Numbered from the stretch's first letter, positions 33,288 to 41,584 are shown. The stretch is DNA of 64,000 bases from CAVZXS01 sp963779325 (GCA_963779325.1 CAVZXS010000022.1:62001-126000); one strand, 5' to 3'. Program-made: numbers and translations. Notes: generated by a model from the letters alone, not told the origin.

Positions 33288-34247
33288 TTAATTATTCCTT
33301 AGTTGTTCAATAAGGCCTGCAAAATAATGGCTTTTGGCGGGATTTTGCAAACTTAATTTTTCATAAACTTCAATGGCTTTTGCTTTGTTTCCCTGCTTGG
33401 CCCACACTTCGGCCATTGTTTCGGTAACTATTTCGGCTTGATCCAGCGAATGTTCAGCCAATTGTTCTACTTTTTGATCAGGTTCGGTGGCGCTTATTAC
33501 TTTTACCACCTCCGATTGGGGTATCCGTTTCATGGCCTTCAGCCATTCGGTAAAACTTTTTAATTGCTGCCCGAATTTATCTTTGGGAAGGCCTTCCTGG
33601 CTGAGTTTGATGCCCTGCGATGCAAAGTAATCAACCGTATGGAGAGCTTGAAATAATGGTGCGTCTTCCGCCACGGGTTCATCCATTTTCAACTTGGCCG
33701 CGGCCAACATTGCCATGTTTTTTTCCGAAGCCATAGTTGATTCTTGCGCGGAGTTTTGAAAATCAGGCTCCCCGGATTCTTCCTGCTCTGCTTCGAGCTT
33801 ATTTTCTTTTTCCGGCAAAGCGGCAATTATTTCGTCAGGTCTGCTTTCTATTAAAGCTATTTCTTCTTCAACAGGTTTGCTTATTTCCCCGACAACAACC
33901 TGCTCTTCAATAGTTTCTTTTTTTATTGAATCAGTAACCCCCGGTTCTTTTACAGTTTCTTCATTTATAAAAGAATGAGTAACCGCCACGGGATCATCGT
34001 TTATTTTTTTATCATTTGCCAAAATATATTGCAACCAAAAAGGATTTTGAAAATACAGTGAGGTTTTTTGTAACTGTTGTTGATACAAAACCGTATTGGT
34101 GTCTTTTTGTTTTTGAGCATACAACAATTGAGCCGGTACAAAATAGGGGTATTGTTTTACCATTGATTGTAAATCGGCAATGCTGCAATCTTCCAATGAA
34201 GGTTTGCCCAATAATTTTTGTGTTAATGACTGAATGGTGGAATCCAT
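33288..34247 (-). CDS. TPR-containing protein of the lptE-secG cluster
   Basis: 319 aa soluble protein. The N-terminus (IADLQSMVKQYPYFVPAQLLYAQKQ, FWLQYILAN) is a helical block conserved in Bacteroidota between lptE and secG. A long acidic Glu/Pro-rich linker follows (residues about 100-180). The C-terminus is a single TPR-like unit (AEVWAKQGNKAKAIEVYEKLSLQNPAKSHYFAGLIEQL). The function is unknown. ATG 34247 is chosen over 34274 because the conserved block starts there. It lies 20 bases downstream of lptE and two bases upstream of secG. Confidence 0.82.
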   Translation of the reverse strand: MDSTIQSLTQKLLGKPSLEDCSIADLQSMVKQYPYFVPAQLLYAQKQKDTNTVLYQQQLQKTSLYFQNPFWLQYILANDKKINDDPVAVTHSFINEETVKEPGVTDSIKKETIEEQVVVGEISKPVEEEIALIESRPDEIIAALPEKENKLEAEQEESGEPDFQNSAQESTMASEKNMAMLAAAKLKMDEPVAEDAPLFQALHTVDYFASQGIKLSQEGLPKDKFGQQLKSFTEWLKAMKRIPQSEVVKVISATEPDQKVEQLAEHSLDQAEIVTETMAEVWAKQGNKAKAIEVYEKLSLQNPAKSHYFAGLIEQLRNN

Positions 34248-34267
34248 GTATACAAGATAAGGTGCTG

Positions 34268-34807
34268 TTACCAATCAGAAAAAATTTGATTGAAAATTTC
34301 GTCTGTAAGGTTACGAATTATTTCCGTATTTAACTGCGCCTCAGCCGCCTGTAACGTCAGGGAAGCTGCATACGGAAAATTTCGGGTTACCGTAAATTCT
34401 TTTGATGTATTCAATAATCGTTTAAATAACGTAATGCGAACGCTTACGTTGAGCTGGCTTCCCGTTGTTTGCTGCTGCGATATACTGCCCGTAGAAACAT
34501 AGTAATCCGTTATTTCTCCGCTTATTTCATAATGCGCCTCGCTGTTGGTTTGCGACAGGTTAGTTTGCCCTACTATTTTCTGACGAAGCTTATCCGTAAG
34601 CTGCGGGCTGAGTTGCGGATTTACATACCGGGCTTTATTTACTATAAAATTTACCTTCACCGTTTTTACGCCGGGCTCAATATTTACATCCCGGAACTTA
34701 TATATTTTACAACCGGAAAAAAACGAAACGGATAACATGAGGCACAAAAAGATAATGCCGGCAGCACTCGTTTTATAACCCGGTTTTTTATTAATCTTCA
34801 ATATCAT
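34268..34807 (-). CDS. lptE: LptE family LPS-assembly lipoprotein
   Basis: 179 aa lipoprotein (lipobox FFSGC near residue 33). The pattern VKVNFIVNKARYVNPQLSPQLTDKLRQKIVGQTNLSQT followed by HYEISGEITDYYV is characteristic of Bacteroidota LptE, the plug partner of LptD in the outer-membrane LPS translocon. The length is normal. The start overlaps the end of the sigma-54 activator by 17 bases, showing tight co-translation in this conserved cluster. Confidence 0.9.
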   Translation of the reverse strand: MILKINKKPGYKTSAAGIIFLCLMLSVSFFSGCKIYKFRDVNIEPGVKTVKVNFIVNKARYVNPQLSPQLTDKLRQKIVGQTNLSQTNSEAHYEISGEITDYYVSTGSISQQQTTGSQLNVSVRITLFKRLLNTSKEFTVTRNFPYAASLTLQAAEAQLNTEIIRNLTDEIFNQIFSDW

Positions 34808-36044
34808 ATTCTTTCAGTTTTCTGTAAAGCGTTCTCTCGCTGATGCCCAGATCCAATGCGGCGTTCTTTCTTTTACTCCGGTGTTTTTTCAATGCTTTTA
34901 TAATCAGTTCTTTTTCTTTGTCCATTATATTCAGGCTTTCTTCTACTTCTACATGCTCATGTATATTGTTATTGGGCATGCCTATCGCCATCGGCGCCTG
35001 CTGTACCGTCTGTGCCGGCTGCTGCATTAGCACCGGCTGCATGGTGTCATGGCTTTTTAATTCTTTCAATTCATTAATAAAGGATTGATTTTGCGCCACC
35101 ATGCCCGGGTTTTGCAATACTTCAAGGAACATTTTTTTCAATTCCGTTACATCTCTTTTCATATCAAAAAAATACTTGTACAGTATTTCTCTTTCATTGG
35201 CAAATTCCGAACCCCCGTGCCCGTTAGCCGAGGCCAGTACCGGCAGCCGATTATTGGAATAAGGTCGTAAATAGTTACTCAATATTTTTGCCGTAATCTG
35301 TTTGTCTTCCGAAAGAACGGATATTTGTTCTGCAATATTCTTTAATTCCCGCACATTACCGGGCCAGGGGTAATTAATTAACAGGTTTTTTGCTTCCTCA
35401 TCCAATTGTACCGTAGGCATTTTATATTTATTGGCAAAGTCGGCGGTAAATTTTCTGAACAGAATATGAATATCCTCCGGTCTGTCGTGCAGCGAGGGTA
35501 CACGAATGGGTACGGTGCTGAGACGGTAATACAAATCTTCTCTAAACTTACCGAGCTGAACTAATTGCAGCAATTCTTTATTACTCGCCGCTATAACGCG
35601 TACATCCGTTTTTTGTGTTTTACTGCTGCCTACACGAATATATTCGCCTGCTTCAAGTACACGGAGCAATCTTGCTTGGGTACCCAGCGGCAGTTCACCT
35701 ATTTCATCAAGAAAAATTGTTCCTCCGTTTACCGTTTCAAAATACCCTTTACGGCTGTCAACAGCGCCTGTAAAAGATCCTTTTTCATGACCGAATAATT
35801 CTGAATCGATAGTGCCTTCCGGTATTGCACCGCAGTTAACGGCAATAAAAGGATTGTGCTTTCGGTTGCTCAGCGAATGAATGATTTGCGAAAACACTTC
35901 TTTACCCACACCGCTTTCGCCAAATATCAATACCGTCAAATCGGTATTGGCTACCTGAGCGGCTACCTGCAAAGCATAGTTCAATGCCGGTGCGTTACCT
36001 ATAATGCCAAACCTGTTTTTTATACTTTGTATATCTATGCTCAT
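34791..36044 (-). CDS. Sigma-54-dependent transcriptional activator without receiver domain
   Basis: 417 aa. It starts almost directly with the AAA+ sigma-54 interaction domain: Walker A GESGVGKE (42-49), GSFTGA loop (89-94), Walker B TIFLDEIGELP and the arginine-finger region YYRLSTVPI. A ~100-residue linker leads to a Fis-type helix-turn-helix (KRKNAALDLGISERTLYRKLKEY). No response-regulator receiver, PAS or GAF domain is present, so control must be by another route. In Bacteroidota this gene commonly lies between miaB and lptE, though what it activates is not known. It overlaps lptE by 17 bases. Confidence 0.92.
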   Translation of the reverse strand: MSIDIQSIKNRFGIIGNAPALNYALQVAAQVANTDLTVLIFGESGVGKEVFSQIIHSLSNRKHNPFIAVNCGAIPEGTIDSELFGHEKGSFTGAVDSRKGYFETVNGGTIFLDEIGELPLGTQARLLRVLEAGEYIRVGSSKTQKTDVRVIAASNKELLQLVQLGKFREDLYYRLSTVPIRVPSLHDRPEDIHILFRKFTADFANKYKMPTVQLDEEAKNLLINYPWPGNVRELKNIAEQISVLSEDKQITAKILSNYLRPYSNNRLPVLASANGHGGSEFANEREILYKYFFDMKRDVTELKKMFLEVLQNPGMVAQNQSFINELKELKSHDTMQPVLMQQPAQTVQQAPMAIGMPNNNIHEHVEVEESLNIMDKEKELIIKALKKHRSKRKNAALDLGISERTLYRKLKEYDIED

Positions 36045-36160
36045 AATTCCGTTCCTCCAAAATAGAACTTAAATTTTACCGTAGTGATTTTTAAAAACTG
36101 ATATATGTACTACGACGATTAACTGACCTTTTTATTTTAAAATTTATCCGATTTGAATGT

Positions 36161-37672
36161 TCACGCCGGTTTTCCCAACAATGTTCCCTGGCTGCACTGC
36201 TCAATTAAAATATTTACATAATCACCTTTTTTAAAACCATAATTCCCTTTGGGAAATATCACCACTTTGTTTTGCGATGTTCTGCCTTTCCAATCCGCAT
36301 CACTTTTTTTGCTATCGCCTTCTATTAATACTTTAAATGTTTTGCCAACATCTTTTTTATAGTTTTCCAAAGACAGTTTGTTTTGCATTTGTACTATTTC
36401 TTCCAGTCTTTTTTTCTTTATTGCTTCGGGTATATCATCTTTAAAACGCCTTGCAGCCAACGTACCCGGTCTTTCGCTGTAGAAATACATATAACTGAAA
36501 TCATATTTGCAGTATTCCATCAGCGCCAGTGTTTCCTGTTGGTCATCTTCGTCCTCGGTGCAAAAGCCGGCAATAAAATCCGAACTGATACTGCATTCAG
36601 GCATTATTCTTCTTATACTGTCTATCTTGGCCATATACCATTCTCTTGTATAAGTGCGGTTCATCAGTTGCAAAATTCTATTGGAGCCGCTTTGTACCGG
36701 CAAATGAATGCATTTACAAATATTTTCATACTTGGCCATAATATGCAGCACATCATCAGTAATATCTTTCGGGTGCGAAGTTGAAAAACGAACTCTTAGC
36801 TCGGGCGATATTAATGCAACCCGCTCCAGCAACATGGCAAAAGTTATAGGGACCCCCGTCTCAGTTAATTTAATATCGAGATTTTTTCTTTCATCAGATG
36901 CATTTTCAATAAGCAGGTCTTGTGCGGATGCAAAGCCTCCCCTTGGGGGAGGTTGGTGGGGCTGCTGATAATACGAGTCCACATTTTGTCCGAGCAGTGT
37001 TACTTCTTTATAACCTCTTTCAAATAAATCTGTACACTCACTGATGATACTGTCCGCATTGCGACTTCTTTCCCGGCCTCTTGTAAAGGGTACTACACAA
37101 AAGGAGCACATATTATTGCAGCCGCGCATAATACTTACAAATGCAGTTACACCGTTGCTGTCCAATCGTACGGGAGAAATATCGGCATAGGTTTCTTCGC
37201 GACTCAATAAAACATTTACCGATTTGTGTCCGCCTTCGGCTTCAGTTATTAGTCCGGGTAATGTTCGGTAAGCATCGGGCCCCACAACGATATCTACCAA
37301 TTTCTCCTGTTCCAGCAATTGTTCTTTCAATCTTTCCGCCATACAACCCAGCATACCTATCAGCATGCCCGGTTTTTGTCTTTTTAGTTTTTTAAATTCA
37401 GTCAGTCGTTTTCTTACCGTTACCTCCGCCTTTTCACGTATGGAGCAGGTATTGAGTAAAACCAGATCAGCCTCCGCCTCATTTTTGGTAGCGCCAAATC
37501 CCTCTTTATTTAAAATAGAAGCTACAATTTCGCTGTCGGCAAAATTCATGGCGCAGCCATAACTCTCTATATAAAAGCTTTTTTTGTACAGGTTGGGGTC
37601 TTGTGCAAAAGGAGCGAAGGCCTCACCTTGTCGGGTTTCATCATGTACTTTATCTGACACGTAGTCAATCAT
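36161..37672 (-). CDS. miaB: tRNA-2-methylthio-N6-dimethylallyladenosine synthase
   Basis: 503 aa radical SAM methylthiotransferase acting on i6A37 of tRNAs. The N-terminal domain has its three cluster cysteines in YGCAMNFADSE, LNTCSIREKAE and MLGCMAERL. The radical SAM motif is GCNNMCSFCVVPFTRGRERSR, and a TRAM domain ends the protein. Between the radical SAM first strand (VTLLGQNVDSYY) and the helix FAMLLERV lies an extra ~40 residues (about 236-276). Part of this (HQPPPRGG) is encoded by a palindromic DNA repeat at 36936. The variable loop is probably tolerated. The gene starts the minus-strand cluster leading to secG. Confidence 0.95.
   Translation of the reverse strand: MIDYVSDKVHDETRQGEAFAPFAQDPNLYKKSFYIESYGCAMNFADSEIVASILNKEGFGATKNEAEADLVLLNTCSIREKAEVTVRKRLTEFKKLKRQKPGMLIGMLGCMAERLKEQLLEQEKLVDIVVGPDAYRTLPGLITEAEGGHKSVNVLLSREETYADISPVRLDSNGVTAFVSIMRGCNNMCSFCVVPFTRGRERSRNADSIISECTDLFERGYKEVTLLGQNVDSYYQQPHQPPPRGGFASAQDLLIENASDERKNLDIKLTETGVPITFAMLLERVALISPELRVRFSTSHPKDITDDVLHIMAKYENICKCIHLPVQSGSNRILQLMNRTYTREWYMAKIDSIRRIMPECSISSDFIAGFCTEDEDDQQETLALMEYCKYDFSYMYFYSERPGTLAARRFKDDIPEAIKKKRLEEIVQMQNKLSLENYKKDVGKTFKVLIEGDSKKSDADWKGRTSQNKVVIFPKGNYGFKKGDYVNILIEQCSQGTLLGKPA
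36936..36952. repeat. CCTCCCC-TT-GGGGGAGG palindrome inside miaB
   Basis: A 17-base near-perfect palindrome followed by TTGGTGGGG lies in the miaB frame. It contributes the Pro/Gly-rich peptide QPPPRGG. Its composition is unlike the AT-rich surroundings, and it falls in a variable loop of the protein. Confidence 0.6.
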
Positions 37673-37786
37673 TCTTAAAAGGATTAGGTCGGCAAAGATA
37701 AAGAAAAGCCCTGAGATGGTGACAGCCTGTCAGCAAATGAAATGTTAGAATACAGACTATAAGGTGAGGTTTGCGAGCAAAAGGGG

Positions 37787-37821
37787 ATAATTATTAATTA
37801 ATAATTATTGATTAATAACAG
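37787..37821. repeat. Heptad repeat, locus 4
   Basis: Five 7-bp units: ATAATTA, TTAATTA, ATAATTA, TTGATTA, ATAACAG. The simple A/T composition weakens the case on its own, but the phase is exact. Confidence 0.55.
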
Positions 37822-37850
37822 CTTCATAATATCTAAAGAGTTTCCTGCTA

Positions 37851-37981
37851 TTGCTGAAGCATATTGGTAAGCTCAAGAGCAAGGGATAGCAGCGATACCC
37901 CGAGCTGAGGGGTCTGTGCATGGCATTGCGGCGAGCAGTAAAGCGGATAGCCCTTACCAAAGTTTAATTATAACAGAACCT
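37851..37981. repeat. Structured dispersed intergenic element, copy A
   Basis: Conserved boxes shared with 60139-60299 are TTGCTGAA (37851), GGGATAG-AGCGATACCCCG (37883-37902), AAAGCGGATAGCCCT (37940-37954) and a final TTATAACAGAACCT-like end. AAGGG before ATAG pairs with CCCTT after ATAG. The part between the boxes differs from copy B. No protein is encoded. It may be a structured RNA or a REP/MITE-type element. Confidence 0.65.
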
Positions 37982-37998
37982 CAACTGCCCGAATACCA

Positions 37999-38040
37999 AT
38001 AATTAATAATCAATTAATTAATAATTACTGATTATTGAAG
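37999..38040. repeat. Heptad repeat, locus 5
   Basis: Six 7-bp units: ATAATTA, ATAATCA, ATTAATT, AATAATT, ACTGATT, ATTGAAG. It ends just before the frameshifted gene at 38057. Confidence 0.55.
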
Positions 38041-38056
38041 AACAAATGATAAGTGC

Positions 38057-38570
38057 CTATTCCGCAATCAATGCAATTTTTTTCGCCAACCAACTGTCTT
38101 TTACCGGCTGCAGCCATTTAGTTTCCAATTCGTCCTTGGTAGCCACCAGGTTGTTGAAGTAAATAGTTTCGGTATCTATAAATTTATTATTAAACGCATA
38201 TTGTAATTGCGAGAGGGGTAATAATTGAACTTTATCTTTTACAATAAATGCCAAGCGAGGTTCTGTCGAACATAGTTACACCAAACAGTTTTTCTATTTC
38301 CTTTATAACCCTTACGGAGCTGTCGGTACTGCAACCGCTTACACCCGTCGCATTTTCATCGGCCATTATAATAACAAACTGTCCGAAAAAGATAGTAGCA
38401 TAACCTTTTACCGGTGTGCCATGACTTTGCCAACCGCTTACAAATTGATTCAACAAATCTTCGGCCTGTAAAGCTTCGGGTATTGTAAAAAGTCTGTTGC
38501 ATTGATAAATCCATACACGGGAATTGGCGGCAAAACCGGCGGGAAGCAATTCTTTGTAATTCAATTTCAT
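38057..38570 (-). pseudogene. Conserved Bacteroidota protein (so-called ABC transporter ATPase), frameshifted
   Basis: Two overlapping minus-strand frames together give one ~160-aa protein. 38570-38232 encodes MKLNYKELLPAGFAANSRVWIYQ through LFGVTMFDRTSL. 38254-38057 continues in another frame with AFIVKDKVQLLPLSQLQYAF to the end. The join needs one extra base skipped near 38245 (DRTS-L-AFIVKD). Intact relatives in Bacteroidota are usually labelled ABC transporter ATPase, but no Walker motifs are present, so that name is doubtful. The cause could be a true frameshift mutation, a sequencing error or, less likely, programmed +1 frameshifting. The coding quality of both halves is good, arguing for a recent event. 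Confidence 0.75.
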
Positions 38571-38613
38571 GCCGCAAATTTATAATAAAATTTGCAGGGA
38601 AATGGGTTGGGCA

Positions 38614-39393
38614 TTAAACCATACTTGCCGCTACCAACTCCGCCACATCCATTACTTGCACCGATTCTTCTTTCTCGGCTACTTTGACGCCATCCGTCAT
38701 CATAGTATTGCAAAAGGGGCAGGCCGCTGCAATAATGCCGGCGCCGGTAGCTACCGCTTCATTGGTGCGTTCCCAATTTACACGGGTGATTCCTTTTTCT
38801 TCTTCTTTAAACATTTGTGCGCCGCCGGCTCCGCAGCATAAGCCATTACTCCGGCATCTTTTCATTTCCACCAATTCAGCATCCAATGCTTCCAGTACTT
38901 TGCGCGGCGCTTCGTAAATATTATTCGATCTTCCCAAATAACAACTGTCGTGGTAGGTAATTCGTTTGCCTTTAAATGCACCGCCTTCTTTCAATTTTAT
39001 TTTTCCCTCATCAATCAATTGTTGCAGCAAGGTAGTGTGATGAATTACTTCGTAATCGCCGCCCAATTCTTTATACTCATTTTTTAATGTATTAAAACAA
39101 TGCGGGCAGGTAGTTACTATCTTCTTAATACCGTAGTTGTTTAATATCTGAATATTTTGGTAAGCCATCATTTGAAACATAAACTCGTTGCCCGCCCTGC
39201 GAACGGGGTCGCCGGTACAAAGTTCTTCCTTACCCAATATGGCAAAGTTGATACCCACTTTATGCAGAATAGAAGCGAATGCTTTGGTTATTTTTTGTGC
39301 CCGTTGATCAAAACTTCCGGCACAGCCTACCCAAAATAAAATTTCCGGTTGCTCGCCCTTGGCCATTATCTCCGCCATAGAAGGTACATGCAT
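38614..39393 (-). CDS. (Fe-S)-binding protein with two CCG domains
   Basis: 259 aa. Two cysteine-rich CCG-type blocks are visible: FWVGCAGSFD with TTCPHCFNTLKNEY, and YHDSCYLGR with GLCCGAGGAQMF and AACPFCNTMM. These match the HdrB/LutA/GlpC cysteine-rich domain, which binds Fe-S clusters and passes electrons to quinone or heterodisulfide partners. A ferredoxin-domain partner usually lies next to it, but here the upstream neighbour is 384 bp of repeats, so any partner is elsewhere. It lies 43 bases upstream of the frameshifted gene on the same strand. Confidence 0.9.
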   Translation of the reverse strand: MHVPSMAEIMAKGEQPEILFWVGCAGSFDQRAQKITKAFASILHKVGINFAILGKEELCTGDPVRRAGNEFMFQMMAYQNIQILNNYGIKKIVTTCPHCFNTLKNEYKELGGDYEVIHHTTLLQQLIDEGKIKLKEGGAFKGKRITYHDSCYLGRSNNIYEAPRKVLEALDAELVEMKRCRSNGLCCGAGGAQMFKEEEKGITRVNWERTNEAVATGAGIIAAACPFCNTMMTDGVKVAEKEESVQVMDVAELVAASMV

Positions 39394-39777
39394 ATAATAA
39401 AATTTTGCTCAAATCTAAATAATACCGGCGATTAAAAGGATGTAACGGATAAGAATGATTAGAATAAATAATCCGTCAGCCCAATGTCATTAAGTTAAAG
39501 ATCAACTGATAAATTGCATCGCCCTTCAGCGGTGATAGTAATTGTTTTTGTATTGCAGGCTTTAGCCAAATTGTTTTTTGGCTAAAGCCAATACATTTTT
39601 TCAACATTTTATCCTTGCCCTGAAGGGCAAGGCAATTGAAACCTCTTGACTTAATAATATTGTCCAACAGCCAATAAAACAATGTTGTTTGAATGCTACT
39701 TCGGCCCGGAATCATTGGTAAAACCTGCGGTACAATACTTTTTACATTGACCGCATTGCCATATTTTTGGAGCCTGC
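39394..39777. other. 384-bp gene-free stretch with a double hairpin
   Basis: The only open frame here (minus strand, 79 codons) runs through the hairpins and looks like no protein. The content is the two-hairpin element at 39558-39632 and a promoter-like TATTTTTG at 39762-39769 serving the ATP-grasp gene. Confidence 0.6.
39558..39632. repeat. Two-hairpin intergenic element
   Basis: Hairpin 1: GGCTTTAGCCAAA and TTTGGCTAAAGCC, a perfect 13-bp stem (39558-39589). Hairpin 2: CCTTGCCC and GGGCAAGG around TGAA (39613-39632). This resembles the GGCTTTAGCC...GGCTAAAGCC palindromes scattered in Bacteroidota intergenic regions, though only one copy is in this window. Confidence 0.6.
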
Positions 39778-40815
39778 ATGAAAAAATTTTTTGAGCGAAT
39801 AACCAATTGGGAGTTGTGGAATTTTTATGTACTCTATTTCCCCATCAGTTTTGTATGGATATGGTACTGCATTCGCAGCAGATCATTGTGGTTTTTCAGT
39901 TCATCCAATCCTACCATCAGCTTTGGCGGTTTTGAAGGCGAAGGCAAAAAGGAAATGTATGACCAATTGCCGCCGCATACCGTGCCACGCACCATTTATA
40001 TAATGCATGATTTGCAGTACGAAGAAGTAAAAAAAAGGATTGAGGAGGCGGGCTTTAGTTTTCCTTTTATTGTAAAACCTGATATAGGTATGAAAGGAAT
40101 TTTATTCAGGAAAATTGATAATGAAAGCCAGTTGAAAAAATACCATGAGCGTATCCCGGTAGAATATATTGTACAGGACCTGGTGGAGCTGCCGGTTGAG
40201 GTAAGTGTTTTTTATTACCGCCATCCGACCGAACAAAACGGTACGGTGAGCGGGTTTATTCATAAAGAATTATTACATGTGGTGGGTAATGGAAAATCTA
40301 CTTTGAAAGAGCTGGTAGAAAACCATCCGCGGGCAAAACACCGTAAAGAGGAAATGGAGCACCGCCACGGGCACAGGTACGATAGGGTAGTACCCGATAA
40401 GGAAATTTTTTACCTGTCCTATGCCGGCAATCATAACAGGGGCGCCCATTTTACCAACCTGCACAGGGAAATAGACGATTCGTTGCGGGAAGTTTTTGAT
40501 AACTTGAGTCATTATAACGGGCAGTTTTATTACGGTCGATACGATATTAAAACCACCTCCATTGAGGATTTAAAACAGGGAAGAAATTTTTCGATACTGG
40601 AATTTAACGGTTGCGGTGCCGAACCTAATCATATTTACGATTGTAATATGAGTTTTGTCAGCGCTTACAGGGAAATATTAAAACATTGGAAAGCCTTGTA
40701 CCAAATCAGTAAACACAACCACAAGAACGGAACCCCCTATTGGTCGTTTGTAAAGGGTTATAATCACCTCAAAGAATCGAGCCGCCACTTTAAGATGCTG
40801 GAAAAGTATGATTGA
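39778..40815 (+). CDS. Membrane-anchored ATP-grasp protein (copy 1)
   Basis: 345 aa. After NWELWNFYVLYFPISFVWIWYC, one membrane segment (about residues 10-30), comes a D-Ala-D-Ala-ligase-like ATP-grasp fold. FPFIVKPDIGMKGILFRKI carries the ATP-binding Lys. VEYIVQDLVELPVEVSVFYYRHP is the adenine-binding strand. FSILEFNGCGAEPNHIYD supplies the Mg-binding Glu/Asn. It is related along its length to the protein at 45206-46285 (NWEYWSFG, IIKPDIGMKG, VIELNGAGSEPTHMYD). The amine and acid substrates are unknown; peptide or cell-wall modification is a guess. Promoter-like TATTTTTG ends nine bases before the ATG. Confidence 0.82.
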   Translation: MKKFFERITNWELWNFYVLYFPISFVWIWYCIRSRSLWFFSSSNPTISFGGFEGEGKKEMYDQLPPHTVPRTIYIMHDLQYEEVKKRIEEAGFSFPFIVKPDIGMKGILFRKIDNESQLKKYHERIPVEYIVQDLVELPVEVSVFYYRHPTEQNGTVSGFIHKELLHVVGNGKSTLKELVENHPRAKHRKEEMEHRHGHRYDRVVPDKEIFYLSYAGNHNRGAHFTNLHREIDDSLREVFDNLSHYNGQFYYGRYDIKTTSIEDLKQGRNFSILEFNGCGAEPNHIYDCNMSFVSAYREILKHWKALYQISKHNHKNGTPYWSFVKGYNHLKESSRHFKMLEKYD

Positions 40816-40872
40816 GCGGAAAACCGGTTACACTTTTGCTGCGTATATTAATTAATGATTTTAAATTTACTT

Positions 40873-41574
40873 ATGAGTACTGATGAACGCTTTGTTTTAA
40901 TGCGGAACTTTGATATGTTTTCATGTATTACGGATGAGGAGTATGAAGAATTAGACCTTATTCACAACTTTCTTGAAACTAAAAAAGGCGATTACATCTA
41001 TTTCGACGGTCACTGTATTGATAAATTATTTTTTTTAAAAGGCGGTTATATCAAAATAGGCTATATAGATGATAGCGGCAACGAAATTATTAAAGAGATT
41101 ATCAACGAAGGCGAAGTTTTTGGCCAGTTTACACTGGAGAAGAATAACCTGAACGGCGAGTTTGCACAAGCGCATAAAGGCGATGTAAGCTTATGTGCTT
41201 TTAAAATTGATGATTTTGAAAAATTATTAATGAAAAAGCCCGAACTGGCTATTGAGTACAGTAAGCAGGTAGGAAAAAAGTTGCGTAAAACGGAGTTTCG
41301 CCTGGTTAATATGCTCAACAAGGATGTGAGATCAAGATTACTCGGTTTTTTTTACCATCTTATTATGCAGGATGGTTACGACGGCAGCTCCGCATCTCAT
41401 GATATTGATAATTTTCTGACACATGATGATATAGCAAGATTGATAGGTTCTGCAAGACAAACGGTTACTACGGCTATTAATCAATTGGAAGATGACGGAT
41501 ACATTAAAATAACAAGAAGGAAAATTTTGGTACCCGATGTTAAAGCCATACAAAAGCTGGTTATTGTCACCTGA
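40873..41574 (+). CDS. Crp/Fnr family transcriptional regulator
   Basis: 233 aa. The cyclic-nucleotide-binding-type beta roll (FLETKKGDYIYFDGHCIDKLFFLKGGYIKIGY, EVFGQFTL) is followed by the long dimer helix. The winged helix-turn-helix is FLTHDDIARLIGSARQTVTTAINQLEDDGYI. There is no N-terminal Cys cluster, so it is not an oxygen-sensing Fnr with 4Fe-4S. ATG 40873 is preferred to 40855. A palindrome CACCTG-N5-CAGGTG overlaps its own stop codon, upstream of the next operon, and is a natural candidate for its target. Confidence 0.92.
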   Translation: MSTDERFVLMRNFDMFSCITDEEYEELDLIHNFLETKKGDYIYFDGHCIDKLFFLKGGYIKIGYIDDSGNEIIKEIINEGEVFGQFTLEKNNLNGEFAQAHKGDVSLCAFKIDDFEKLLMKKPELAIEYSKQVGKKLRKTEFRLVNMLNKDVRSRLLGFFYHLIMQDGYDGSSASHDIDNFLTHDDIARLIGSARQTVTTAINQLEDDGYIKITRRKILVPDVKAIQKLVIVT

Positions 41575-41584
41575 CAGACAGGTG
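41568..41584. promoter_or_regulatory. Palindromic operator candidate CACCTG-N5-CAGGTG
   Basis: Perfect 6-bp arms separated by ACAGA. The centre (41576) lies about 37-40 bases upstream of the start expected from the -7 box at 41602-41609. That is the position used by Crp/Fnr activators in class II promoters. It overlaps the stop codon of the regulator gene just upstream. The sequence is not the standard Crp or Fnr site. Confidence 0.5.

Larger units (their letters stand above)
37673..38056. other. 384-bp gene-free stretch with repeats
   Basis: No credible gene. From left to right it holds miaB upstream sequence, an A/T heptad array (37787-37821), structured element copy A (37851-37981) and a second A/T heptad array (37999-38040). 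The two arrays share the 15-base arm TAATTATTAATTAAT as an inverted repeat, so copy A is bracketed by them. Confidence 0.7.

Noticed and set aside
37673..38056. tRNA or small structured RNA with a known fold
   Set aside because: No cloverleaf or known riboswitch core could be drawn; only the structured repeat element is supported.
38057..38570. ABC transporter ATPase function
   Set aside because: No Walker A, Walker B or signature motif occurs in either half; the family name is probably an old misannotation.
39476..39715. 79-codon minus-strand open frame
   Set aside because: It runs through two perfect hairpins and its product has no family features; it is a by-product of the palindromic element.
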